Shown piece by piece: positions 40,753-49,545 of a DNA stretch of 64,000 nucleotides. A model generated the notes under the pieces. It saw nothing but the letters and a program-made list of their open reading frames with translations. It searched no databases and had not been told where the DNA came from. The translations under genes were made by a program, and so were the position numbers. The stretch covers positions 186,001 through 250,000 of the forward strand of contig BEIF01000002.1 of the NCBI GenBank assembly GCA_002898215.1, given 5' to 3'. Origin of the DNA: a bacterium HR29. Lineage in GTDB: Bacteria > Chloroflexota > Dehalococcoidia > Tepidiformales > Tepidiformaceae. Every line of letters starts with the position of its first letter. Within the stretch, counting starts at the first letter, position 1.

Positions 40753-41919
40753 TCACCGGCCCAGGCAGCGGTACACCGCTTCGATGAGCCGCTGCCCCGT
40801 ACCGCCGACGGCGATCCCCATCTTCATCTGGTTCATCACGTAGCCGAAGCCGAGCTTCGCGTCCGGGTCGGCGAAACCGCACGACCCGCCCATGCCCGGG
40901 TGTCCGAAGCAGTTCGGTGTGGGCCACACCGGCATCTCCGGGTGGGCCAGCCAGTAGCCCAGGGCGAACCGCGTCTTCAGGAGGGGCAGCACCTGGTCGG
41001 TCCCGGAAGCCTGCTCCTGTCGGGCTCGCTCGACCGTCTCCGGTGCCAGCACGCGAACGCCGTCGGCCGCACCGCCGGCCGCGAGCGCCCCGTAAAGGCG
41101 GGCGACCGCCCGTGCGCTCCCGTGGCCGTTCCCCGCCGGGATCTCGGCTGCCCGCCATGCGCGGGAGTTCACGTGCACGCCGGCTCCTGGTGGTGGGTTG
41201 TTGAACGCTCGCGCCGCCAGCGAGTCGGGCTGCTGCTGCCACACCGTCCGGATGTCGGGCTGTCCGGGGACGGGAGGTGGTGCTGGGAGGAGGGTAGCCG
41301 TCCGTTCGTCGAGCTCCGGACCGAAGCCGATGAAGAAATCCAGCTCCAGGGGGCCGGCGATCTCCTCCCGCCAGAGCCGTCCGACCGATTTCCCCGTGAC
41401 TCTCCGCAGCACCTCGCCCACGAGGAACCCGAACGTGAGCGCATGGTAGCCGTGGGCCGTTCCCGGCTCCCACCAGGGTTCCTGCTCCGCTAGGGCGGCC
41501 ACCATGGTTTCCCACTGCACTACCGAGCCCGGCGGGAGGGGCTTCGAGATCGCCGCCAAGCCGGCCTGGTGGCTGAGCAGGTAGCGAACGGGCAGCCGCT
41601 CCTTCCCTCCGGTGGCGAACTCGGGCCAATACTGCGCCACCGGCGCGTCCAGGTCGACGAGGCCGCGCTCGGCAATTCGATGGAAGAGGGTCGCCACGAT
41701 GCCTTTCGTCGTCGAGTAGGTGTTGACGATCGTGTCGGGACCCCAGGGCCGCGTCCGCTCCGCGTCCATCCAGCCTCCCCAGAGGTCCACGACCACCCGG
41801 TTTTCGATGACCACGCATACCGCTGCGCCGACCTCGCCCTGGGTGCGGAAGTTCTCTTCGAAGACCTCGCGCACCGGCGCGAACGCCGGGTCGCACCGTC
41901 CGCCGATGGGAACGTCCAT
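40753..41919 (-). CDS. beta-lactamase-family serine hydrolase (EstB-like)
   Basis: A 388-residue class-C beta-lactamase-like esterase. The nucleophile motif STTK (Ser69-Lys72) lies in NTYSTTKGIVATLFHRIAE, the Tyr motif in HGYHALTFGFLVGEV, and the third motif in CFGHPGMGGSCGF. No signal peptide is present, so it is probably cytoplasmic and acts on esters or amides rather than antibiotics. It starts 9 nt after the LLM oxidoreductase gene, so the two are co-transcribed and may work in one catabolic route. Its 3' end meets the tRNA. Confidence 0.87.
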   Translation of the reverse strand: MDVPIGGRCDPAFAPVREVFEENFRTQGEVGAAVCVVIENRVVVDLWGGWMDAERTRPWGPDTIVNTYSTTKGIVATLFHRIAERGLVDLDAPVAQYWPEFATGGKERLPVRYLLSHQAGLAAISKPLPPGSVVQWETMVAALAEQEPWWEPGTAHGYHALTFGFLVGEVLRRVTGKSVGRLWREEIAGPLELDFFIGFGPELDERTATLLPAPPPVPGQPDIRTVWQQQPDSLAARAFNNPPPGAGVHVNSRAWRAAEIPAGNGHGSARAVARLYGALAAGGAADGVRVLAPETVERARQEQASGTDQVLPLLKTRFALGYWLAHPEMPVWPTPNCFGHPGMGGSCGFADPDAKLGFGYVMNQMKMGIAVGGTGQRLIEAVYRCLGR

Positions 41920-41928
41920 GGCTAGGCC

Positions 41929-43230
41929 TCAGGCGGTCTGGGTGCGGACCTGCTCGAGGGCCGCCCGGAAGCGCCGCATGTTCTCCCAGCGCTGACGTGC
42001 CGCCTCGTCCAGCGTCCGCGGGTCGACTTCGGCGATGGAGAATCCGTACGCCGTGTAGATGGGGATTTCGTCGTCTGTGAGTTCGCGGAGCTTCTGCTTC
42101 CGCGCGAAGGCCTGTTCGATGTACGGGGCAAGCTCCTCCATCTTCCTCCGCTCCCGCTCCTCTTCGTGCTCCTTGAACTCGGGCATCACCTCGGCGGCGA
42201 AGAGCTCGAGCGCCTCGCAGATGTGCTCGTGGCGGTTCTTGCCGGCTTGCTGGATGAAGATGACCTGGTCGACGCCCACGTCGGCGAAGGCGCGCAGGTG
42301 TTGGCGGAGGTCCTCGGGTGTGCCGATGCCGCCCTCGCCACCGCGCATCTCGGGCGGGATGAGCTCCTTCACGCGTTCGTACATCGCCCAGATGTTCGTC
42401 CGCCCGGGCTTGTGCTGGCCGAAGGCGTAGTGGTGGCCGAGGGCGAACTGGAAGAAGCGGAAGCCGTCGAGGCCGCGACGGATCGCCTCCTCACGGTCGC
42501 GGTGGACGGAGAAGCTGGTGACCATGGCGATGTTCGGGTTCACCACGTGGCCGATGGGCACGCACTCTCGCTTCAGCGTCTCGTAGTAATCGGTTACCCA
42601 GTGGCGCGCTTCTTCCGGGTTCACGAAGGCGAAGGTGAGCGCCCCCAGCCCGAGCTGCGCCGCCAGGTGGATGGTCTGGCGGTTGGAGCACGCCACCCAC
42701 ATCGGCGGGTGGGGCCGCTGGACCGGCTTGGGGACGATGTTCCGCACCGGCATCGAGAAGTACTTCCCCTGGTAGCCCGGGTACGGGTCCATGGCGAGCA
42801 TGTTCGCCACCTGCTCCGTCGCCTCCAGCCACATGGCGCGGCGGTCGTTGGGGTCGATGCCGAACCCCTCCAGCTCCATGCGCGACGCCGATTCACCGGT
42901 GCCGAACTCCACCCGTCCGTTGGAAACGAGGTCGAGCGTCGCGATCCGTTCGGCGACGCGGGCGGGGTGGTTGTACTTCGGCGGCATGAGCACGATGCCG
43001 TGGCCGAGACGGATGCGCTTCGTGCGCTGGGAGGCGGCGGCCAGGAACACCTCCGGCGCGGAGGAATGCGAGTACTCCTCGAGGAAGTGGTGCTCCACCT
43101 CCCAGGCGGCGTCGATGCCAAGCTTGTCGGCGAGCTCCACCTGTTCGAGGGCATCCTGGAAGAGCTTCAACTCAGCCCCTGGCTCCCACGGGCGGGGGAA
43201 CTGGTGCTCGTAGAAGACGCCGAACTTCAT
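41929..43230 (-). CDS. LLM-class flavin/F420-dependent oxidoreductase
   Basis: A 433-residue luciferase-like monooxygenase family protein. It opens KFGVFYEHQFPRPWEPGAEL. It contains AWEVEHHFLEEYSHSSAPEV, RIRLGHGIVLMPPKYNHPAR and FGTGESASRMELEGFGID, then PHPPMWVACSNRQTIHLAA. These match bacterial-luciferase-like TIM barrels using FMN or F420. The C-terminal extension (~60 residues) is charged. It is upstream of the beta-lactamase-like hydrolase in an apparent operon. The substrate is unknown. Confidence 0.88.
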   Translation of the reverse strand: MKFGVFYEHQFPRPWEPGAELKLFQDALEQVELADKLGIDAAWEVEHHFLEEYSHSSAPEVFLAAASQRTKRIRLGHGIVLMPPKYNHPARVAERIATLDLVSNGRVEFGTGESASRMELEGFGIDPNDRRAMWLEATEQVANMLAMDPYPGYQGKYFSMPVRNIVPKPVQRPHPPMWVACSNRQTIHLAAQLGLGALTFAFVNPEEARHWVTDYYETLKRECVPIGHVVNPNIAMVTSFSVHRDREEAIRRGLDGFRFFQFALGHHYAFGQHKPGRTNIWAMYERVKELIPPEMRGGEGGIGTPEDLRQHLRAFADVGVDQVIFIQQAGKNRHEHICEALELFAAEVMPEFKEHEEERERRKMEELAPYIEQAFARKQKLRELTDDEIPIYTAYGFSIAEVDPRTLDEAARQRWENMRRFRAALEQVRTQTA

Positions 43231-43312
43231 CGCGGCCCCCTTTTCGACGGTTTGGCGCGAACCGCCTTCGGCCTAGAAGGCAGTTGCTTCGCGGGATGCG
43301 AAGCATTCTACG

Positions 43313-44608
43313 TCACCCGCCAGGCGTTGCAAGGGGAGAAGGTTTCCGCTCTTCTGCTGCTGGGGCTGGCGCGATGACGTACCGTCGCAGCTCGGGCATG
43401 CGCGCGGCGACGAGCGCCACCACGCCCAGGCAGGCGGCGCCGCCGCTCACCACCGCGAAGGTCGCGCTCGTCAGCGCTGCCACGAAGCCCGACTCCGCGG
43501 CTCCCAACTGGTTCGAAGCCCCGATGAAAATCATGTTCACCGAGCTCACCCGCCCCCGCAGCTCATCGGGTGTGGCAAGCTGCACCGCCGTCTGGCGCAT
43601 CACCACGCTCACCTGATCGGCTGCGCCCACCGCGAAGTAGGCCGCCAGCGAAAGCCAGAACTCGCGCGAGAGGCCGAAGACGATGGTGGCCGCCCCGAAG
43701 GCCGCCACGGCCAGGAGGAGCGCCCGCCCCGCCCGGCGCACCGGCGGCAGCGCCACCAGCAGCAATGACATGACGAGGGCGCCGACATCGAAGGAGGCCG
43801 CTAGCAGACCGTACCCCCGCGCTCCCACGTGGAGGATCTCGGTGGCGTAAACGGGCAGGAGCGCGGTCGCCCCGCCGAAGATGACGGCGAACATGTCCAG
43901 GGTCATCGCCCCCAGCACCACTTGCTGCCGCCGCACGAACCGCAGCCCTTCGGCGATGGCCCGCAGGCTCACCTCGCGCCGCACCACCTCCCTGCGACGG
44001 AGGCGAATCGCCAGCACGCAGACCGCCGCCACGGCCGTCACCCCTGTATAGGCTAGGTACGATGCCCCTGTTCCGAAGGCATCGATGAGGAAGCCGGCCA
44101 CCGCCGGCCCCGTGACGAACCCCAGCTGGCGGATCGCGGTCACCACCGTGACGGCCGAAGGAAAGAGCTCCCGCGGAACGATGGAAGGCAGCAGCGCCGA
44201 CGTCGCCGGGCTTTCGAATGCGCTGGCGGCACCGAGGGCCACCACGAGCCCGTACACGAGACGGAGGCTCACCCACCCGCCTGCCGTAGCCGCCGCGAGG
44301 GCGATGGCACAGGCCAAGCTGCTCACCTGGGCCGCCAGCGCCACGAGCCGGCGGTCGTACGCGTCGGCCGCAGCGCCGGCCAACAGGCTCGCGGGAATGG
44401 CCGGGAGGAATCGCACCAGGCCCAGCACCCCGAGCTGCAGCTCCGAACCGGAGAGGTCGTACACCTGCCAGGCGAGCGTGGCTTGGAGGAGCGTCATACC
44501 TACGCCCCATGCCGCCCGGCTCGCCGCGTAGAACCCGAACGAAGGGATGCGGAACGGCGCAAGCCGCCCGGGACGGTGCTCCTCGGCGGGGGTCGCAGGA
44601 TCGACCAT
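43313..44608 (-). CDS. MFS exporter (EntS-like)
   Basis: A 431-residue transporter with about 12 membrane segments. It contains GSELQLGVLGLVRFLPAIPA, the motif-A-like loop LLAGAAADAYDRRLVALAAQ, FESPATSALLPSIVPRELF and TPDELRGRVSSVNMIFIGAS. The pattern is that of the EntS/DHA3 group, which exports siderophores or drugs. The ATG at 44608 is preferred, with GAGGGGC upstream; the longer frame adds a Trp/Arg-rich stretch. It is divergent from the CoA transferase gene. Confidence 0.85.
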   Translation of the reverse strand: MVDPATPAEEHRPGRLAPFRIPSFGFYAASRAAWGVGMTLLQATLAWQVYDLSGSELQLGVLGLVRFLPAIPASLLAGAAADAYDRRLVALAAQVSSLACAIALAAATAGGWVSLRLVYGLVVALGAASAFESPATSALLPSIVPRELFPSAVTVVTAIRQLGFVTGPAVAGFLIDAFGTGASYLAYTGVTAVAAVCVLAIRLRRREVVRREVSLRAIAEGLRFVRRQQVVLGAMTLDMFAVIFGGATALLPVYATEILHVGARGYGLLAASFDVGALVMSLLLVALPPVRRAGRALLLAVAAFGAATIVFGLSREFWLSLAAYFAVGAADQVSVVMRQTAVQLATPDELRGRVSSVNMIFIGASNQLGAAESGFVAALTSATFAVVSGGAACLGVVALVAARMPELRRYVIAPAPAAEERKPSPLATPGG

Positions 44609-44718
44609 TGCCCCTCGGTGGCAGGCATTCTGCCATGCCCACCGCCCTCGGGCGAACGGCTGCCGCCAGCCGGCCACAGCGCTAAGCTGATGCCGGTACC
44701 GACTCGGGGAGGGACACC

Positions 44719-47103
44719 GTGACCGAGCGAGCGCTCGAAGGGTTGGTCGTCGCCGAAATCGCCACCGGCGTCGCCGGCCCCTACGTCGGGCGGCTTCTCG
44801 CCGACCTCGGCGCCCAAGTGGTGAAGGTCGAACCGCGGGATGGCGACCCCGTCCGCCACGAGCCGCCCATGGTCGGCGGAGAAAGCGCCTTCTTCGCCTG
44901 GCTGAACCGGGGAAAGCTCGGCGTCCAGCTCGAAGAGGGAGACCCCCGGCTCGACCGGATCCTCACCCACGCCGATGTGGTGGTGCACGACCGCCGCGGC
45001 CCCGCGGCCGAAGCGCTTGAGGCGAGAGCGCTGGCGCTGCGGCCCTCCGCCGTCGTGCTGTCCCTATCCCCCTATGGTCGAACCGGGGAACGCGCCGGGT
45101 GGCTCACCACGCCGCTCACGGAGTACGCCACCGGTGGGTACCACTACTTCGGCGGGGACCCTGCTCGCGAGCCGATCGCCCTTCCCGGCTACCAGGTGGA
45201 ATTCCACGCGGGTATGCACGGCGCCTTCGCCGTCTTAGCGGGCTACTGGCACGCCGAGCGCACGGGCGAGGGGCAGCGCATCGAACTCTCCCACCAGGAA
45301 GCCATCCTCAGCGACCACGCGTGGCTCACGACCATCTGGACGCACACCGGGCAGGTCCAACGCCGCACGGGTAGCGCCTTCGTTCGCTGTGCCGACGGGT
45401 TTCTCTACCTCTTCCCACTGGTGCCGTATCCGAACCTCTTCGTGCTCATGGAGCGGTTCGACCTCCTCGCCGACGAGGAGCTCCAGCAGCCGCTCGTTTG
45501 GCAGCAGCGCTTCCCCGAGGTACTGGCGGCGTTCGCCGAATGGGCTGCCAACCGGACCCGCGCCGAGGTGTACCACGCCTGCCAGGAGCTGCGCATCGCC
45601 GTCTCGCCGGTGAATACCTTTGCCGACGTCGTGGCCAGCCCGCAGCTCGCTGCTCGGGAGTGGTTCGTCCCGCTCCCCGTGGGCGGCCAAGCCGTGACCG
45701 GGCCGGGCGTGCCCTACAAGCTGAGCGAGACTCCGTGCCGACCCGAAGGCCGGGCGCCGCACCTCGGCGAGCACACCGACCTCGTCCTGGACCAGAATTT
45801 CGCCTGGGCCAACGCCGGCCGCCAGGCGACCGTGGCGGGCGCCGCCCCACGCTCGCCGGCCGGACCGCTCGAAGGGCTCCGGGTCATCGAGGTGACCGCC
45901 AACTGGGCTGGACCCATCGCGGGGCGGCACTTCGCGGACCTCGGCGCGGACGTCATCAAGATCGAGCTCCAGACGAAGCCTGCCACCCGCGCGCTCGTCT
46001 ACGTCGGAGGCGACCTGTGGCCCGAGCACTACCACCGCAGCGGCTACTTCAACAAGCTGAACCGGAACAAGCGGGCAATCTGTCTCGACCTCTCCAAGCC
46101 CTTGGGGAAGGAGACGTTCCTTCGCCTCGTGCGAGTGGCCGACGCCGTCATCGAGAACAACGCTGCCCGGGTCATGGGCAACCTCGGCCTCGACTGGCCC
46201 GTTCTCCGGGAGGCGAACCCTCGGCTCGTCATGTGCTCGATGTCCGGATACGGGGCGACTGGCCCGGAGCGGAACTACAGCGCCTATGGCAGCAACGTCG
46301 AAACGGTGAGCGGGCTCGCCAGCGTCCTCGGATACGGTCCGGGCGAATACTTCGGCACCGGTAGCTACTACGCCGACCCCATCACGGGCACCCACGGGGC
46401 CGTCGCCGTCCTGGCTGCCATCCTTGCCGCGCGGCGCACCGGCCGGGGCCAGTGGATCGATATGGCCCTCCTGGAAGCGGTGCTGCCGTTCTTCGCGCAG
46501 CAGCTCCTGGAGTACACCGTGACTGGCCGCGTCCCCGTGCCCATGGGGAACCGGTCGCCCCGATGGGCACCGCAGGGCGTGTACCCTTCCGCCGGCACCG
46601 ACTGCTGGCTCGCCCTCACCGTCCGCGACGAAAGCGAGTGGCGCGCACTCTGCGGCGTCATCGGACGACCCGACCTCGCCGCCGACCCTTCGCTCGCCTC
46701 GGTGGAGGGTCGTCGAAAGAAGCAGGATGAGATCGACGAGGCTATCGCTGCCTGGTCGCGTACACTCGACCACCTCACCGCTGCGGAGGCTCTCCAGCGC
46801 GCGGGTGTGCCCGCCGCTCCCGTCATGGCGAACTGGGAGATCGTCTGTGACAATCACCTCAACGACCGCGGCTTCTTCGTCAGCGTTCGCCACCCGAAGG
46901 CTGGGACCCACCAATTCCCCGGCTTCCCCTGGCGCTTCGAGCGCACGCCCGCCACGATCCGCTGCCATGCTCCCCTCTTCGCCGAGCACAACCGTGAGGT
47001 CTTCGCCGGCCTTCTCGGGATGACGGACGCGGAGATCGACGCCCTCTACCGCGAGGGCGTCACGGGCGACGTTCCCATCTACGCACAGGGGCCGACGCTG
47101 TGA
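44719..47103 (+). CDS. double CaiB/BaiF-type (family III) CoA transferase
   Basis: A 794-residue protein with two family-III CoA-transferase halves. Each begins with the family opening (LEGLVVAEIATGVAGPYVGR; LEGLRVIEVTANWAGPIAGR, both followed by ADLGA(Q/D)V(V/I)K(V/I)E). The second half has the catalytic-Asp region ADPITGTHGAVAVLAA. In the first half the equivalent segment is QVEFHAGMHGAFAVL, so the Asp appears replaced. Family members are interlocked dimers, and a fused heterodimer with one active half is plausible. It would move CoA between carboxylic acids. The GTG has GGGAGGG upstream. Confidence 0.87.
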   Translation: MTERALEGLVVAEIATGVAGPYVGRLLADLGAQVVKVEPRDGDPVRHEPPMVGGESAFFAWLNRGKLGVQLEEGDPRLDRILTHADVVVHDRRGPAAEALEARALALRPSAVVLSLSPYGRTGERAGWLTTPLTEYATGGYHYFGGDPAREPIALPGYQVEFHAGMHGAFAVLAGYWHAERTGEGQRIELSHQEAILSDHAWLTTIWTHTGQVQRRTGSAFVRCADGFLYLFPLVPYPNLFVLMERFDLLADEELQQPLVWQQRFPEVLAAFAEWAANRTRAEVYHACQELRIAVSPVNTFADVVASPQLAAREWFVPLPVGGQAVTGPGVPYKLSETPCRPEGRAPHLGEHTDLVLDQNFAWANAGRQATVAGAAPRSPAGPLEGLRVIEVTANWAGPIAGRHFADLGADVIKIELQTKPATRALVYVGGDLWPEHYHRSGYFNKLNRNKRAICLDLSKPLGKETFLRLVRVADAVIENNAARVMGNLGLDWPVLREANPRLVMCSMSGYGATGPERNYSAYGSNVETVSGLASVLGYGPGEYFGTGSYYADPITGTHGAVAVLAAILAARRTGRGQWIDMALLEAVLPFFAQQLLEYTVTGRVPVPMGNRSPRWAPQGVYPSAGTDCWLALTVRDESEWRALCGVIGRPDLAADPSLASVEGRRKKQDEIDEAIAAWSRTLDHLTAAEALQRAGVPAAPVMANWEIVCDNHLNDRGFFVSVRHPKAGTHQFPGFPWRFERTPATIRCHAPLFAEHNREVFAGLLGMTDAEIDALYREGVTGDVPIYAQGPTL

Positions 47104-47486
47104 GCGCGCGTGTCCTCGTCGTGGCCGCGCCTGCGGTGGCCGAGCGCTTGGTCGGCGTCCTGCCGGAGGGGGCCGTGTGCTTCGCTGTGGCCCTCGACGG
47201 CGAGGGCGACCCGCTCGCCGGCCTCGGCGATGCCCTTGCCGGGGTCGAAGCGGCTGTCGTGTGTCTCGATGGCCTACCAGGCCGGCTACTCCCCCGCCTC
47301 GAGGATGCGTTGGCTCGGTTCGGTGGCCGCTCCGCGGTCCTGCGGGGGCGCCCCTGGAACGGCGTGGCCCCGCTGCCGCTCGCCCGCGCCTGTACTGCCG
47401 TGGTGGCGGGGTTCGGAGATGTGGCAGCGGCCGCTGCCGTCGTCGCCCGTTGGTGGGCCGAGAGCACTTCAGCCGGCGAGCCGTAG
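47100..47486 (+). CDS. small Ala/Val-rich protein of unknown function
   Basis: 128 residues, starting with GTG that overlaps the CoA-transferase TGA. The pattern of short strands and Ala-rich helices (ARVLVVAAPAVAERLVGVLP, AAVVCLDGLPGRLLPRLEDA) suggests a Rossmann-like fold, but no motif is specific. It could be a shortened short-chain dehydrogenase-like protein. Its 3' end overlaps the convergent DnaA-like gene by 18 nt. No function can be assigned. Confidence 0.55.
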   Translation: MSARVLVVAAPAVAERLVGVLPEGAVCFAVALDGEGDPLAGLGDALAGVEAAVVCLDGLPGRLLPRLEDALARFGGRSAVLRGRPWNGVAPLPLARACTAVVAGFGDVAAAAAVVARWWAESTSAGEP

Positions 47487-48770
47487 CGCGAGCTCTGGCC
47501 TCTCCTCCAACAGGCGGTCGCCGCGGGCTGCCACCTCCTTCACGGTTGCAGCGTCGCGTCCGCCGAGGGCACGTCCGATCGCCGTGTATCCGAGGCCCTG
47601 CCGCCGGAGGAGCGCAGCCGCCACGGCTCGGGCATCGGCCAGCGGCGATCGACGGGAACGCCCCCTCAGCTCCTCCAGCCGGACCGCGAAGGCCGCTGCG
47701 ACGCGCTCGAGGACGGCTTGTGGGTCGGGCGCACCGGAGGTGCGAACCACGATTCGCGCTAGCTCGGCGTCGAGGCGGCCCGGCTCCAGCATCCCCGCGC
47801 GGTCCAGGGCGACCGCCGCGTGCACGGCTCCCTGGAGTTCGCGCACGGAGAGCACCCGCGCGGAGGCGATGCGGTCGATGCACCAGGCCGGAAGCGATGC
47901 CCGGAGCTCCGCTGCCAGCCGCAGGACGATCCCCCGCTGCTCGCCGGGCCCCGGTGGTTGCACCTCGACGACGACGCCAGCCGTCAGCCGTGATGCAAGG
48001 CGTTGGGGAAGCGCGAGGTCCCGAGGGTGGCGCTCCGTGGCCACCGCGACGCTACCCCCTTCCCGCTCCACCGCGTCGATGGTCCGGACCAGCTCCTCGA
48101 GCGTGGCCCGCTTCCCTTCGAGGTCCTGCAGGTCGTCGAGGAGGAAGAGGCGTACGGTACGCAGCTCTTCCTGGAACGCGTCGACCTCTTGGCGGCGGAG
48201 CGCCCCCAGGTACCGGGTGGCGAACTCCTCGCCACTGAGGCAGGCCACCGACCACCCCTTAGCCCGGGCGGCACAGCCGAGGGCATGGAGGAGGTGGGAT
48301 TTCCCCACACCGTTGGCTCCCCACAACACCAGCGGCGACATCGGCCGCTCGTCGGCGAGGAGTGCGCGACAGCAGGCCAGGGCCAACCGGTTCCCCTGGG
48401 ACTCGACGTATCGGTCGAAGGTGAGGCTGCAGTTCACCGCACCGACGAGCTTCGGCCCTCCCTCCGCCGGCCGCGGCTCGCCCGGAGCCTGGGCTGCGCC
48501 GGGAGGCACGAACCGAACCTCCACATCGGCCGCCAGGATGGCCGACGCTGCCCGCCGCACCACCAAGGCCAGCCGCTCGTTCAGCCAAGCGCATTTGAAC
48601 GGGCTTGGCGCTTCCGCCACGAGCGTTGCCCCGTCGAAGGCGAGCGGACGGGTGTCCCGCAGCCACGTCTGGAAGGTGTGTGGGCCGACCTCCAGTTCGA
48701 GCCGCCCCAACACGCTCCGCCAGGTCCGCGCCAGCTCCCGCGAATCCGCCGGCGAAGAGACAAAGGTCAT
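47469..48770 (-). CDS. DnaA-like replication initiator with an altered DNA-recognition signature
   Basis: 433 residues in DnaA order. A domain-I-like N-terminus (FQTWLRDTRPLAFDG) and a short linker precede AAA+ domain III: LTFDRYVESQGNRLALACCR, Walker A GANGVGKSH (151-159) and Walker B LFLLDDLQ. Domain IV includes RSRRSPLADARAVAAALLRR and YTAIGRALGGRDAATVKEV. In DnaA the signature is GGRDH(T/S)TV. Here His is Ala and the next Thr/Ser is Ala, so DnaA-box contacts must differ. It is either this lineage's DnaA or a paralogue. dnaN is not nearby. Confidence 0.8.
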   Translation of the reverse strand: MTFVSSPADSRELARTWRSVLGRLELEVGPHTFQTWLRDTRPLAFDGATLVAEAPSPFKCAWLNERLALVVRRAASAILAADVEVRFVPPGAAQAPGEPRPAEGGPKLVGAVNCSLTFDRYVESQGNRLALACCRALLADERPMSPLVLWGANGVGKSHLLHALGCAARAKGWSVACLSGEEFATRYLGALRRQEVDAFQEELRTVRLFLLDDLQDLEGKRATLEELVRTIDAVEREGGSVAVATERHPRDLALPQRLASRLTAGVVVEVQPPGPGEQRGIVLRLAAELRASLPAWCIDRIASARVLSVRELQGAVHAAVALDRAGMLEPGRLDAELARIVVRTSGAPDPQAVLERVAAAFAVRLEELRGRSRRSPLADARAVAAALLRRQGLGYTAIGRALGGRDAATVKEVAARGDRLLEERPELALRLAG

Positions 48771-49033
48771 CCCCCACTGCTCCTTTCACGCAGCAGCAAG
48801 AACGGAACCGTCTCCGGTCGATGCGAGAAGTTCGCTCTGTCCTTGGCCGGGCGGCGGAGGGCCCGGTGGTGTGCCCCGTACCTTAGCCGCGCTGCCACCC
48901 CTCGGCAACGCTCTTATGTGGAAGGAGGGCCCCTCCTCAGCCGTTTTTCACGCGGACCAATCGTTATGGCGCCGCACCCCTCCTCATCACGAAACGTTGA
49001 CGCACACGTCAAGGTTGGTAGACTGGGCTGGAG
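48771..49033. other. intergenic region between the DnaA-like and MerR genes
   Basis: About 260 bp, divergent. It holds the MerR operator at its right end. No convincing cluster of DnaA boxes or A+T-rich unwinding element was seen, so I do not call an origin. Confidence 0.4.
48997..49024 (+). promoter_or_regulatory. autoregulatory promoter/operator of the MerR gene
   Basis: TTGACG-CACA-CGTCAA (48997-49012) is a perfect 6-bp inverted repeat whose left arm is also the -35. TAGACT (49019-49024) is the -10, 9 nt before the ATG. The repeat placement is typical for MerR-family self-control. Confidence 0.6.
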
Positions 49034-49513
49034 ATGCCCGAGTCCCGCTCCACCCTGGAAGGGTACCTGCAGATCGGCGAGGCCGCGGAGCGCTGCGGCC
49101 TCACCCAGCGCACCCTGCGGTTCTACGAAGAGAAAGGGCTCCTCAAGCCGCCGACTCGAATGGAGGGCGGGTTCCGCCTCTACTCTCCGGAGGACCTCGA
49201 ACGGATCGAGCGCATCAAGCAGCTCAAGGAGCTCCTCGGCTTCTCCCTCGCGGAGATCAAAGAGCTGCTCGACGCCGAAGACGTCCGTCTCCAGATCCGC
49301 GCCGAATGGCGCAAAGACGCCGACGTCGCCGAGAAAGCCGCGAAGATCCGTCAGGCCCGTGAGGCGACGCTCCGCCAGCTCCAGCTCGTCGACCAGAAGA
49401 TGGAGCGGCTCGCCGAGTTCCGCCGCAGCCTCGCCGAACGACTGGAGAAGTACGATCAGTGGCTCCGCGAGCGTGCCGGCGAAGGAGCGTCCGCTCCCGA
49501 AACCGGCCGATAG
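49034..49513 (+). CDS. MerR-family regulator (TipA/BmrR-like N-terminus, coiled-coil tail)
   Basis: 159 residues. The winged helix spans ~14-60 (LQIGEAAERCGLTQRTLRFY, YEEKGLLKPP, GGFRLYSPEDLERI), followed by IKQLKELLGFSLAEIKELLD. A long coiled coil of Lys/Glu/Arg (EAATLR-type, about 85-150) follows. There is no ligand domain and no cysteine cluster, so it is not a metal MerR. It may respond to stress, or a second protein may bind the coiled coil. The operator directly upstream suggests autoregulation. Confidence 0.83.
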   Translation: MPESRSTLEGYLQIGEAAERCGLTQRTLRFYEEKGLLKPPTRMEGGFRLYSPEDLERIERIKQLKELLGFSLAEIKELLDAEDVRLQIRAEWRKDADVAEKAAKIRQAREATLRQLQLVDQKMERLAEFRRSLAERLEKYDQWLRERAGEGASAPETGR

Positions 49514-49533
49514 GCTCCCGCGGGCATATCCGG

Positions 49534-49539
49534 TACACT
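49534..49539 (+). promoter_or_regulatory. -10 hexamer of leaderless moaA
   Basis: TACACT, 6 nt before the GTG start. Same hexamer and spacing class as other leaderless genes here. Confidence 0.5.
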
Positions 49540-49545
49540 CCTTCC

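Noticed and set aside
45235-47883. 882-residue frame opposite the CoA-transferase gene
   Set aside because: A mirror reading of a well-supported gene. Arg/Gly/Glu-rich composition, no motif, and it crosses two other genes.
48771-49033. Possible replication origin next to the DnaA-like gene
   Set aside because: Only weak 6-of-9 matches to DnaA boxes (TGTGGAAGG, TTTTTCACG) and no A+T-rich element. The altered domain IV makes box prediction unsafe, but the sequence itself gives no support.
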